64,000 nucleotides of DNA from an uncultured Bacteroidales bacterium (GTDB taxonomy: Bacteria > Bacteroidota > Bacteroidia > Bacteroidales > UBA932), in NCBI GenBank assembly GCA_949289565.1, contig CASEOO010000043.1:124001-188000 (forward strand), read 5' to 3'. The notes under the pieces are model-generated. The model was not told the DNA's origin. It worked only from the letters and a program-made list of their open reading frames with translations, and ran no database searches. Shown piece after piece: positions 54,627 to 62,978 of this stretch. The translations under genes were made by a program, and so were the position numbers. Each line of letters starts with the position of its first letter. Position 1 is the first letter of the stretch.

Positions 54627-56825
54627 CTATTCTGCAGCCTGGTCTGAAAGTATGACTTTCTTTATCTTGATGTCATCGATCCAGACAGTCTTGCCTTTCA
54701 TGGATTCATCGGCGACATCGATATTGAACGTGAAAATCAGTCTAAAAATCTTGTCCCAACGGAAAGGTCTGCCCTCGTCATCGAATGTTCCGTCATCGAT
54801 ATTTATCGAATATCTAGTATTACTGTCAAAATCGAAAATATAATCGGAAACGTACATTTCATCAAGCGGTATTCTTACTGTTTCCCATTCTCCGGTAGAA
54901 TATTCTGATATATCAGCCATATTTCTGAGCTGTTCCTGGCCTGCTAGATGTTGCATGAACCTTACATAGAAATTAGTCCCTTTTTCGGCCTTATAAGCAA
55001 ATTCCAGAGTAAAATGGGCATTGCGGTACGTTGTCAGATCCAATGCGCCACGGGCATATTTGTCAGCGTCATTTATTGTCTGGAAATAAACCTCTCCATA
55101 TTTGCTCGACATCGTCCATTTGATACAATTCGATCCATCGTAAGGATTATCAGTACTTGACACGTCTGGAACAACATTATCCCAAGAACCATTTGTCATA
55201 CCTACGCCATTGATGGTTGTCTTTACTTCATCGTCATAGAATACCAGCGTAGCCGACATTCCGCCGAGATCCACCTGAGTGCCGGCTGTCAGGCTTGCAG
55301 AAGAGGTCCTGGCCAACGGGAGCTCGCATACGCCTCTGGTGATAGTCTGCCTGCCTGAAGCATCTGCCTTGGTGTCTCCCGGATACCACTTGTCAAAATA
55401 GCCGGAATAAGTGGAGTTGTCTTCCTTGTATGTAAAGGTGATGGTATATTCCGAAAGGTCGGCAGGGAGGACATTCACATAGTAAACTCCTTTCTCCAGC
55501 ACTGCAGTGCCGTCTCCGACTGCGACTGATGAGGAAGAGCCCTCGGCCGCGGCAGTCACCACAGGATTTCCTTCATTCCAGGCGATATTGACTGCGCCGG
55601 CCAGAATCTGCCCGTCGGCGGCAGTTATGGTCACTTTAGTAACATTGTCCTCATCGAGGGTGAATTTCAGGATACCGGTGACATTCTTCATGGCTATCTC
55701 ATTGCCTTCGGAATACCCAGCTGCGGTCAGTTCTCCGAGTTTTCCGCTCTGCACGGCCTGGATTTCTGTCTTGATGACACCATTTTCCAGAACTGCATCC
55801 TCGTCATATGGATAAAGGGCATAGTATGAGGCTGAAGGCATGGCTGAGCCGGAGAAATTGCCGGAGGCATACTCGAACCTGTTGCTGAGACGCGAATCGA
55901 AAATATTGATGGCATCGCCATCGGCAAAACTGCTGTCATATCCGTCTATGCCGGAGACTTGGTCAGGTGTGATGGCAAATTCCATCTCTTCGGTATTGAG
56001 GAAATGGTTGATGGTGCCGGCGGCGAAAACAACAGATGACTTGAAATATTTTTCTGTCACTATCGGCTGTTCTGCACCTGTATTGACAGTCGCGGTCAGA
56101 GTAGAGCCAGCCGGCAGAGCGAAAGGCGCGGCAGTGATGTAGAATGAGCCGGTCTGGCCAGGCTCTATGACGCCGTCAGCCACCTTGAGCACAACCTGTG
56201 CAGACGCTCCTTCCTGAGCTGTCAGCGCTCCTGACTGCATATCCACCAGAAAATCGCCGGCCATCGCCGCTTCGGTGCTGGAAGCGAGGGTGATTTCAGA
56301 CACAGTGAGAGGGCTGCCTGATGTGTTTGGGATCTGGATTTCAAATATGGTGGAAAGATGGGTCATCATTACCTCCTGCGTACCGGTGCCCGAAACAGCC
56401 GCATGGCCGTAAAGAGGGCCGTCGATATGGGCAGTGCTTCCGGCTCCTGTCTGAGTTGCTTCCGCACTTATGGTGACAACGGCATTTTCGAGGCTTGTGA
56501 TTCCGTCGTTATATGGATATATTGCGTTCAATTCAGAAATTCCCTCAGCGGAAACCAGGGCGTCGCTGGAAAATATCCCTGCGCCATCATTCTTGAACTG
56601 GTATGGAGAATATGTCTCATCGGCATTTTTCACAATGACTGAAAGCGCATCGTCCGGTTCCCAGGCGACCTTGTAACCTGTCAATGTAGTTTTGGTCTGC
56701 GGTATTGATGCCCTGATGCAGAAAGTGCCAGGCTCTGCAGGAGTCTGCGGTTCATTGAGTTCTTTTTTCGAACATGCCGCCAGGCAGATGGACACAGCGG
56801 CAAAAAATAAAATTTGTTTTTTCAT
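54627..56825 (-). CDS. Two-domain fimbrillin-like surface lipoprotein with C-terminal binding module
   Basis: A 732-residue lipoprotein (signal ending LAAC, C18). The first fimbrillin-type domain (about 30-275) has WEPDDALSVIVKNADETYSP and LNAIYPYNDGITSLEN. A second (about 285-480) has DGYDSSFADGDAINIFDSRL and ASYYALYPYDEDAVLENG. The C-terminal 230 residues match the end of the 516-residue lipoprotein (YRNAHFTLEFAYKAEKGTNF, TVWIDDIKIKKVILSDQAAE). It therefore looks like the same binding protein with one extra domain. It follows a 52-residue peptide gene by 15 bp and probably works in glycan capture or surface structure; no enzymatic motif is seen. Confidence 0.75.
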   Translation of the reverse strand: MKKQILFFAAVSICLAACSKKELNEPQTPAEPGTFCIRASIPQTKTTLTGYKVAWEPDDALSVIVKNADETYSPYQFKNDGAGIFSSDALVSAEGISELNAIYPYNDGITSLENAVVTISAEATQTGAGSTAHIDGPLYGHAAVSGTGTQEVMMTHLSTIFEIQIPNTSGSPLTVSEITLASSTEAAMAGDFLVDMQSGALTAQEGASAQVVLKVADGVIEPGQTGSFYITAAPFALPAGSTLTATVNTGAEQPIVTEKYFKSSVVFAAGTINHFLNTEEMEFAITPDQVSGIDGYDSSFADGDAINIFDSRLSNRFEYASGNFSGSAMPSASYYALYPYDEDAVLENGVIKTEIQAVQSGKLGELTAAGYSEGNEIAMKNVTGILKFTLDEDNVTKVTITAADGQILAGAVNIAWNEGNPVVTAAAEGSSSSVAVGDGTAVLEKGVYYVNVLPADLSEYTITFTYKEDNSTYSGYFDKWYPGDTKADASGRQTITRGVCELPLARTSSASLTAGTQVDLGGMSATLVFYDDEVKTTINGVGMTNGSWDNVVPDVSSTDNPYDGSNCIKWTMSSKYGEVYFQTINDADKYARGALDLTTYRNAHFTLEFAYKAEKGTNFYVRFMQHLAGQEQLRNMADISEYSTGEWETVRIPLDEMYVSDYIFDFDSNTRYSINIDDGTFDDEGRPFRWDKIFRLIFTFNIDVADESMKGKTVWIDDIKIKKVILSDQAAE

Positions 56826-56840
56826 AATTACGTTCAGGAT

Positions 56841-56999
56841 TTAAAATGTGACACCATCGCCATAGTCTGAAATGATCATTCGCGGCGAATCGATACCTTC
56901 ATCGCCTGAGCTGGCGAAGCCTTTCTCCACTGAGACTGCAGAGAGAATGATGCTCGGCGCAATATACCTTGCATCCTCGTTCAATTTAGATTTTTTCAT
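56841..56999 (-). CDS. Small 52-residue peptide upstream of the fimbrillin-like lipoprotein
   Basis: An ORF of 52 codons from the ATG at 56997-56999 to TAA at 56841-56843. The peptide begins MKKSKLNEDARYIAPSIILS, continues VSVEKGFASSGDEGIDSPRM and ends YGDGVTF. Short proteins with an 'I(A/S)P.I....VE.GFA.S' pattern commonly precede fimbrillin-like or surface lipoprotein genes in Bacteroidales and have no known function. The gap to the next gene is 15 bp, consistent with an operon. No signal peptide is evident. The antisense open frame at the same place has no family pattern and is dismissed. Confidence 0.6.
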   Translation of the reverse strand: MKKSKLNEDARYIAPSIILSAVSVEKGFASSGDEGIDSPRMIISDYGDGVTF

Positions 57000-57172
57000 A
57001 TGTGTTGGTATTAAAGTGTTTTATGTGGCGGCGGCGGAAATGAGATTCTTCCCGGATTTCCGTCACTATCCTAATGGCACTCCACCGATGCGCATTCCTA
57101 AAAAACTTTTAAATTTTTCTGGATTATCCGCATTCCGCCAAGCGCAGATTTGGCCATGAATGATTTTAGGAG

Positions 57173-58705
57173 ATGCCCAGGTTCAAGTGCCTTTCAAGTA
57201 TGAAAAGCATGAGAATACCGGCCATCATGATGGCTGTCCTGTGCTCTGCAATACAGGCATCAGGGAAAGTCAGGCTGCCTTCCATCATAGGAGACGGAAT
57301 GGTCCTCCAGCAGAACGCTGAAGCCGCCATTTGGGGATGGGCATCGCCAGGGGAAAAAATATCTGTAAAAACTTCGTGGGGAAAAGAAAGGTACACTGCG
57401 ACAGCGGCCGCCGACAGCACTTGGGAAGTGAAAGTCAGGACCATTGCGGCCGGAGGTCCGCACCAGATAGTCATTTCCGACGGAGAGAAAACAGAACTGA
57501 AAGACATTCTGATCGGCGAGGTATGGCTGTGCGGAGGACAGTCGAATATGGAAATGCCTCTGTGCGGATTCATGAACCAGCCTGTGGAAGGGAGTGCAGA
57601 GGCTGTAACGGAAGCGTCTTCATATCCGCAGATACGGCTTTTCACCGTGGAGAAGAATTCTTGCGGCGAACTTCAGGAAGACTGCGGAGGAAAATGGCTG
57701 CGTTCAAGTCCTGAATCAGCCTCAGGTTTCAGCGCCGTGGGATATTTTTTCGGCAGGACATTGACGGAAGCCCTCGGCGGTGTCCCTGTGGGCTTGATAT
57801 CGTCGAACTGGGGAGGCAGCAGGATAGAGACCTGGATGACGGAAAAGAAAATCAGGGAAACGGAAGGAATTCATCTTGACATAGCACTCGGAGGAAAAGA
57901 AAACAACCAGATACCGCAGGCTCTGTTCAACGGCATGATCTGGCCGCTGCACAGATTCACCCTCAAAGGTTTCATCTGGTACCAGGGCTGTTCGAACACC
58001 CACAACTGGTTCGACTACGACAGGCTCATGGCCGCTCTGCCCGAGCTATGGAGGGAGGTCTGGGGAAACGCAGACATGCCGTTCTATTATGTCCAGATAG
58101 CTCCGTACAAAGAAACCGGAGCGGAAAATACGGACTTCCCCATGGTGATGGAAGCACAGATGAAAGCACTGGCTCACATTCCACACAGCGGGATAGCCGG
58201 AACAGCGGATCTCGGAGAAAAGGACTGCGTGCATATAAGGAAAAAACTCGAGGTGGCGCAGAGGCTTGCCTGGCTGGCTCTCGCCAATGACTACGGCATC
58301 TGCGGTCTTCCACGCCCCGCCCCGACATTCAGCCGTTTCGACTATGCCGATGAGGACCGGAGCAGGATGGTCCTGCATTTCGACAATCTCTGCGGAGACA
58401 GGACCTGGTTCGAACCTGACAGTTTCGACACATTCGATGGCGGGGAGACCAAGACTCCCGGAGGCTTCGAAGTGGCCGGAGAAGACAGGGTGTGGCACAA
58501 GGCCGAAGCCGAATTCGGGGAATACAACAACATGATACAAGTGTGGAGCGATGAGGTAAAGCACCCTGTGGCAGTACGGTATGCTTTCCACAATTTCTGC
58601 CCTGACGCCAACGTGGTGACCACATACGGCCAGCCTCTGATGCCGTTCAGGACTGACGGCTGGCCTGTGGCCAATCTCCGCTGCCCCGAACCGGACAACG
58701 AATGA
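57173..58705 (+). CDS. Sialate O-acetylesterase-like SGNH hydrolase
   Basis: A 510-residue exported esterase (signal peptide about 13-31, MRIPAIMMAVLCSAIQASG) of the SASA family that removes acetyl groups from sialic acids or plant polysaccharides. Block 1 is EVWLCGGQSNMEMPL with nucleophile S124. A middle block is KGFIWYQGCSNTHN, and the catalytic Asp/His region is DLGEKDCVHIRKKLEVAQRL. In the middle block a Cys stands where many members have Glu (WYQGE.N). The ATG at 57173 has an AGGAG immediately before it, but ATG 57200 (MKSMRIP) would place the signal peptide at the N-terminus and is an alternative. First gene of a plus-strand enzyme set, divergent from the lipoprotein genes. Confidence 0.88.
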   Translation: MPRFKCLSSMKSMRIPAIMMAVLCSAIQASGKVRLPSIIGDGMVLQQNAEAAIWGWASPGEKISVKTSWGKERYTATAAADSTWEVKVRTIAAGGPHQIVISDGEKTELKDILIGEVWLCGGQSNMEMPLCGFMNQPVEGSAEAVTEASSYPQIRLFTVEKNSCGELQEDCGGKWLRSSPESASGFSAVGYFFGRTLTEALGGVPVGLISSNWGGSRIETWMTEKKIRETEGIHLDIALGGKENNQIPQALFNGMIWPLHRFTLKGFIWYQGCSNTHNWFDYDRLMAALPELWREVWGNADMPFYYVQIAPYKETGAENTDFPMVMEAQMKALAHIPHSGIAGTADLGEKDCVHIRKKLEVAQRLAWLALANDYGICGLPRPAPTFSRFDYADEDRSRMVLHFDNLCGDRTWFEPDSFDTFDGGETKTPGGFEVAGEDRVWHKAEAEFGEYNNMIQVWSDEVKHPVAVRYAFHNFCPDANVVTTYGQPLMPFRTDGWPVANLRCPEPDNE

Positions 58706-58714
58706 CTGGAGAGA

Positions 58715-58731
58715 GCGGGTGGGTAACCCGC
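58715..58731 (+). other. GC-rich hairpin after the esterase gene
   Basis: GCGGGT-GGGTA-ACCCGC, 10 bp after the esterase stop, followed within 12 bp by CTTTTTAC. It may be a weak terminator, reducing read-through into the GH97-GH3 gene 42 bp further on. Confidence 0.45.
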
Positions 58732-58772
58732 ACCCGTGACTTTTTACTACCCGGTAACAACACTGAAAACCA

Positions 58773-61700
58773 ATGACCATAAATAACATGATTTCAATGA
58801 AAAAATTTCCAATCTTGTTAGTATGCCTCGCCATGGCATACGTGACCGGAGCACGTGAAAGGACATTCACCGTGACATCGCCGGACTTGACCAATGAAGT
58901 GACTGTCAATCAGACGGATTCAGGATTTTCAATACAAGTAAGCCATGACGGGAAGACAGTGTGCGATATCAAGGACATATCCATGACTGTGGACGGTGTC
59001 TGCTGGAACGGGGCGGCATCATTCCGGAAGGCGGCCAGGACATCGGCAAGCAGGGAACTGCATCCCGCGGCGCCGAGAAAATTTTCAACTCTGGAGGACA
59101 GATACAACCAGCTGAGCCTGGAGTATGGTGACTATTCTTTTCAGGTGCGCGTGTATGAGGAAGGCGCGGCCTGGCGTTTCTGCGGAAAGCAGGATCGTGA
59201 AGGGAGGATCGAAAGTGAATCGGCTGAATTCGTTTTCAGTCCCGGCTGCCAGTCATATACACAGCTCACTGACAAGATGCAGAACTGGTTCGAGTTCCAT
59301 TATACCGTGCAGGATGTCGGGTCACTGCCGCAGGACAAATTCTCGCTGATGCCCATTATGGTCAGAAGCGAAGGATGCAATGTGCTGATTTCGGAGACAG
59401 ACCTGTACGGCTATGCCGGCTCATATCTGAAACCGACAGGTGAAGGATTCAGGCTGAAGAGCGTGAACTGGCCGGCAAAAGAAGATTGGTACGAAGGCAC
59501 CAACAAAATATACGTGACAGAGAGGGAAAATTATATTGTCCGGACAGGACTGAAAAGAAATTTCCCTTGGAGGATAGCGGGCATTTACGATTCGGATGCA
59601 GAGATATTGGCAGGAACTCTGCCGGATATTGTGTGCGGGCAGGCAGAAGGCGACTGGTCGTGGGTGAAGCCGGGAAAGGCGCTGTGGGACTGGTGGAACG
59701 GACACAATATCTACAATGTGGATTTCAAGGCAGGAATCAATACAGAGACTTACATCTACATGGTGGATTATGCCACAGAGCATGGGCTGGAGTATATCCT
59801 CATCGATGAAGGATGGTCTGCAAAGGAAAGCCTGCTCGAACTGGCGTCCGGCGTGGATATACCTGCAATATGCGCACATGCGGCTGAAAAAGGCGTGGGC
59901 GTCATCCTCTGGTCGAAATGGCTGAACGTGGAAAGGGAGATGGACGAGGCCTTCGCCCTGCTCAAATCTTGGGGCGTGGCAGGGCTGAAGATAGACTGGA
60001 TGGACAGGAATGACGGGAAAATGGTGGATTTCTACGAAAGAGTGCTCAAAAAAGCCGTGGAATATCAGCTGCTGATAGATTTCCACGGGTCTTATCCGCC
60101 TGACGGCATGGAAATAAGATATCCGGGACTGCTGACGAGGGAAGGCGTGTACGGTCTGGAAAATTCCAGATGGAGAACGGACTGCACTCCGCAGCATCAG
60201 GTGAGCATACCTTTCATACGCCAGTGGGCCGGCCCGATGGATTTCACTCCTGGTTCGATGCTGAATGCCCAGCCTGAATCGTTCCGTCCCGTACAGGACG
60301 AGCCTATGAGCATGGGGACCCGCTGCCATCAGCTGGCCATGTATATAGTCTATGAAAGTCCTCTTCAGATGGTGTCAGACAGCCCGTCTAAATACGACGA
60401 GAATCCTGAGTCTCTGGATTTTATAAGTCATGTTCCGACAGTCTGGGACGAGACCGTGCCTCTCATCGGCAGGATAGGCGAGGCAGCCGGAGTGGCCAGA
60501 CGCGCCGGGGAAAACTGGTTCATAGGTGTGATGAACGGCTGTGATTCATCCATGACAGTGAATCTCCCTCTGGATTTCCTGGGAGAAGGGACATACAGGA
60601 TGATTCTTTTCTCGGACGGAGAGAATGCTGGCAGAAATGCGAAAGACCACAGGATCACGGAAACGGAAGTGTCTTCAGCCGATACACTGAGACTGGAGCT
60701 CGCGCGCAACGGAGGAGCGGCCGCCATGCTGGAAACAACCGGAGCGGCTGCGGGAATCAGACCGGCAGAGTCCTGTCCGCAGGAACTGTCATATCCGGCC
60801 TTGTCCGCAGACGGCACACCTCTTTACAAAGATGCTTCAGCACCTGTCGACAAGCGTGTCGAAGATCTGCTTTCACGGATGACTCTCCGGGAGAAAGCCG
60901 CCCAGCTGAACCAGTATGCTCTCGGAGAGAATGACAATGCGAACAATCTCGGAGCACCGATAGACCAGGTCCCGGCGGAAATCGGCTCGGTCATCTATTT
61001 CAGCGATGATGCAGTGCTCCGCAATGAAATGCAGCGGCGGGCGATGGAAGAAACCCGTCTGGGCATTCCGATACTTTTCGGCTACGATGTCATCCATGGT
61101 TTCAGAACCATATATCCGATACCTCTGGCCATAGGGGCATCGTGGAATCCGGAACTGGCAGGCAAGGCATGCCGCATGGCCGCCATGGAAGCATATAACG
61201 CAGGCATTGACTGGACTTTCTCTCCGATGGTGGATATCGCGCGGGATCCGCGCTGGGGCAGGATAGCCGAAGGCTATGGCGAAGACCCGTATCTGACATC
61301 CGTATTCGGCGCTGCATCAGTGAAGGCATACCAGGGCGATGACCTGTCCGAACCTGGGAACATCGCGGCCTGCCTTAAGCACTATGTCGGCTACGGAGCT
61401 TCGGAAGCTGGACGTGACTATGTTCCTGCGGAAGTTTCTCGTCAGGCTCTATGGGACACGTATCTGCCTCCGTTCGAGGCTGGAATCAAAGCCGGGGCGG
61501 CCACAGTCATGAGCTCCTTCAACATTCTCAGCGGCGTTCCAGGCTCTGCGAACAGATACACTCTGACTGAAATCCTGAAAGAAAAATGGGGACACGACGG
61601 CTTCACTGTTTCCGACTGGAATTCGGTGCTGCAGCTGATAAACCAGGGCATGGCCGGAAACGGCAAGGATGCAGCCATGCATGCGATCAACACAGGAGTG

Positions 61701-62945
61701 GACATGGATATGGTGGATGCCCTGTACATGAAGCATCTGGAAGAACTGGTGGCAGAAGGCAAGGTGCCGGTGGAGCGTGTGGACGATGCCGTGAGACGCA
61801 TTCTGAAACTGAAATTCAAGCTCGGCCTTTTCGAAAACCCGTACACGGAAGCCAAACCTGCCGAAGAATGGGTGCTGCTGCCGGAAAGCCGTGACGCCGC
61901 GCTGAAGCTGGCGGAAGAATCCATGGTGCTGCTGAAAAACGAGGACGGCATCCTCCCTCTGAAAAAAGGCTGCAAGGCGGCCCTCATCGGGCCAATGGCG
62001 AAAAACCGGGAAGACCTTCTCGGCTCATGGCACGGACGCGGACGGGCAGAGGATGTGATCAGCATTTTCGACGGACTTTCCGAAGTATTGCCGGAAATGA
62101 CTTATGCCGAGGGCTGCGATTTCGATGGAGAAGACTGTTCCGGATTCGATGAAGCTGTGAAAACTGCTTCAGAAGCCGACGTCGTGCTCCTGTGTCTCGG
62201 AGAAAAATTCAACTGGAGCGGCGAGAACGCATCTCGGTCGGACATCTCGCTGCCTGAGATACAGGAAAAACTGCTACTGGCCGTAAAAAAGGCCGGGAAA
62301 CCTGTCGTGGTCCTGCTCTCGAACGGCCGCCCGCTCGACCTGACGAGGATTTCGCCTGTGGCTGATGCCGTGCTGGAGATCTGGCAGCCGGGAGTGATGG
62401 CCGGACCTGCAGTGGCCTCAGTGCTGACAGGCAAGACCAATCCTTCAGGCCGTCTGACCGCGACTTTCCCGTATACCGCAGGCCAGATTCCGATTTACTA
62501 CAATCACCGGAACGCCGCCAGGCCGGACACCTGGGGACGCTTCCAGGACATTCCGAGCACTCCGATGTACGAGTTCGGATATGGACTCAGCTATACCTCA
62601 TACGAATACGGACCTCTGAGTGTTTCTGCTGACAGTTTCACTGTCAATGACACAGTCACCGCCAGTGTGACAATCACCAATACCGGAGACATGGACGGGA
62701 AAGAGACTGTGCAGTGGTACATCTGCGACCCGTACTCCACCATCACCCGCCCGGTGAAGGAACTCAAGCATTTCGAAAAGAAGCTGATACCTGCCGGTGA
62801 ATCATGCACATTCACATTCGAGATAGATCCGATGCGAGATCTTTCTTTCGTAAACGAGGATGGAGAACGGTTCATAGAACCGGGTGAATTCCTTATCATC
62901 GTTGGTGACCAGGAATTCAGAATCACATTGACCGGACGAAAATGA
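58773..62945 (+). CDS. GH97-GH3 fusion glycoside hydrolase
   Basis: A 1390-residue secreted enzyme joining two complete families. The signal peptide lies after an alternative ATG at 58797 (MKKFPILLVCLAMAYVTGAR). Residues about 30-670 are GH97: the N-terminal beta-sandwich, then the barrel with ALWDWWNGHNIYNVDFKAGI, GLKIDWMDRNDG (candidate nucleophile D408) and LLTREGVYGLENSRW (candidate acid/base E457), the pattern of retaining alpha-galactosidase-type GH97 rather than inverting SusB. Residues about 686-1390 are GH3: RDPRWGRIAEGYGEDPYLTS, CLKHYVGYGASEAGRDY, nucleophile D948 in FTVSDWNSVL, acid/base candidate E1151 in NWSGENASRSDISLP, and a C-terminal fibronectin-III-like domain. The two catalytic sites would act on linked alpha and beta bonds. 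Confidence 0.88.
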   Translation: MTINNMISMKKFPILLVCLAMAYVTGARERTFTVTSPDLTNEVTVNQTDSGFSIQVSHDGKTVCDIKDISMTVDGVCWNGAASFRKAARTSASRELHPAAPRKFSTLEDRYNQLSLEYGDYSFQVRVYEEGAAWRFCGKQDREGRIESESAEFVFSPGCQSYTQLTDKMQNWFEFHYTVQDVGSLPQDKFSLMPIMVRSEGCNVLISETDLYGYAGSYLKPTGEGFRLKSVNWPAKEDWYEGTNKIYVTERENYIVRTGLKRNFPWRIAGIYDSDAEILAGTLPDIVCGQAEGDWSWVKPGKALWDWWNGHNIYNVDFKAGINTETYIYMVDYATEHGLEYILIDEGWSAKESLLELASGVDIPAICAHAAEKGVGVILWSKWLNVEREMDEAFALLKSWGVAGLKIDWMDRNDGKMVDFYERVLKKAVEYQLLIDFHGSYPPDGMEIRYPGLLTREGVYGLENSRWRTDCTPQHQVSIPFIRQWAGPMDFTPGSMLNAQPESFRPVQDEPMSMGTRCHQLAMYIVYESPLQMVSDSPSKYDENPESLDFISHVPTVWDETVPLIGRIGEAAGVARRAGENWFIGVMNGCDSSMTVNLPLDFLGEGTYRMILFSDGENAGRNAKDHRITETEVSSADTLRLELARNGGAAAMLETTGAAAGIRPAESCPQELSYPALSADGTPLYKDASAPVDKRVEDLLSRMTLREKAAQLNQYALGENDNANNLGAPIDQVPAEIGSVIYFSDDAVLRNEMQRRAMEETRLGIPILFGYDVIHGFRTIYPIPLAIGASWNPELAGKACRMAAMEAYNAGIDWTFSPMVDIARDPRWGRIAEGYGEDPYLTSVFGAASVKAYQGDDLSEPGNIAACLKHYVGYGASEAGRDYVPAEVSRQALWDTYLPPFEAGIKAGAATVMSSFNILSGVPGSANRYTLTEILKEKWGHDGFTVSDWNSVLQLINQGMAGNGKDAAMHAINTGVDMDMVDALYMKHLEELVAEGKVPVERVDDAVRRILKLKFKLGLFENPYTEAKPAEEWVLLPESRDAALKLAEESMVLLKNEDGILPLKKGCKAALIGPMAKNREDLLGSWHGRGRAEDVISIFDGLSEVLPEMTYAEGCDFDGEDCSGFDEAVKTASEADVVLLCLGEKFNWSGENASRSDISLPEIQEKLLLAVKKAGKPVVVLLSNGRPLDLTRISPVADAVLEIWQPGVMAGPAVASVLTGKTNPSGRLTATFPYTAGQIPIYYNHRNAARPDTWGRFQDIPSTPMYEFGYGLSYTSYEYGPLSVSADSFTVNDTVTASVTITNTGDMDGKETVQWYICDPYSTITRPVKELKHFEKKLIPAGESCTFTFEIDPMRDLSFVNEDGERFIEPGEFLIIVGDQEFRITLTGRK

Positions 62946-62978
62946 TAAAATCATTATCTTTACAGAAAATTTTCCGTG

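Noticed and set aside
56872..57159. A 95-codon plus-strand frame between the fimbrillin-like gene and the esterase
   Set aside because: It overlaps the better-supported 52-residue minus-strand peptide gene and has no recognisable pattern.
59421..60329. A 302-codon minus-strand frame inside the GH97 part
   Set aside because: Antisense to conserved GH97 motifs; an open frame by codon bias only.
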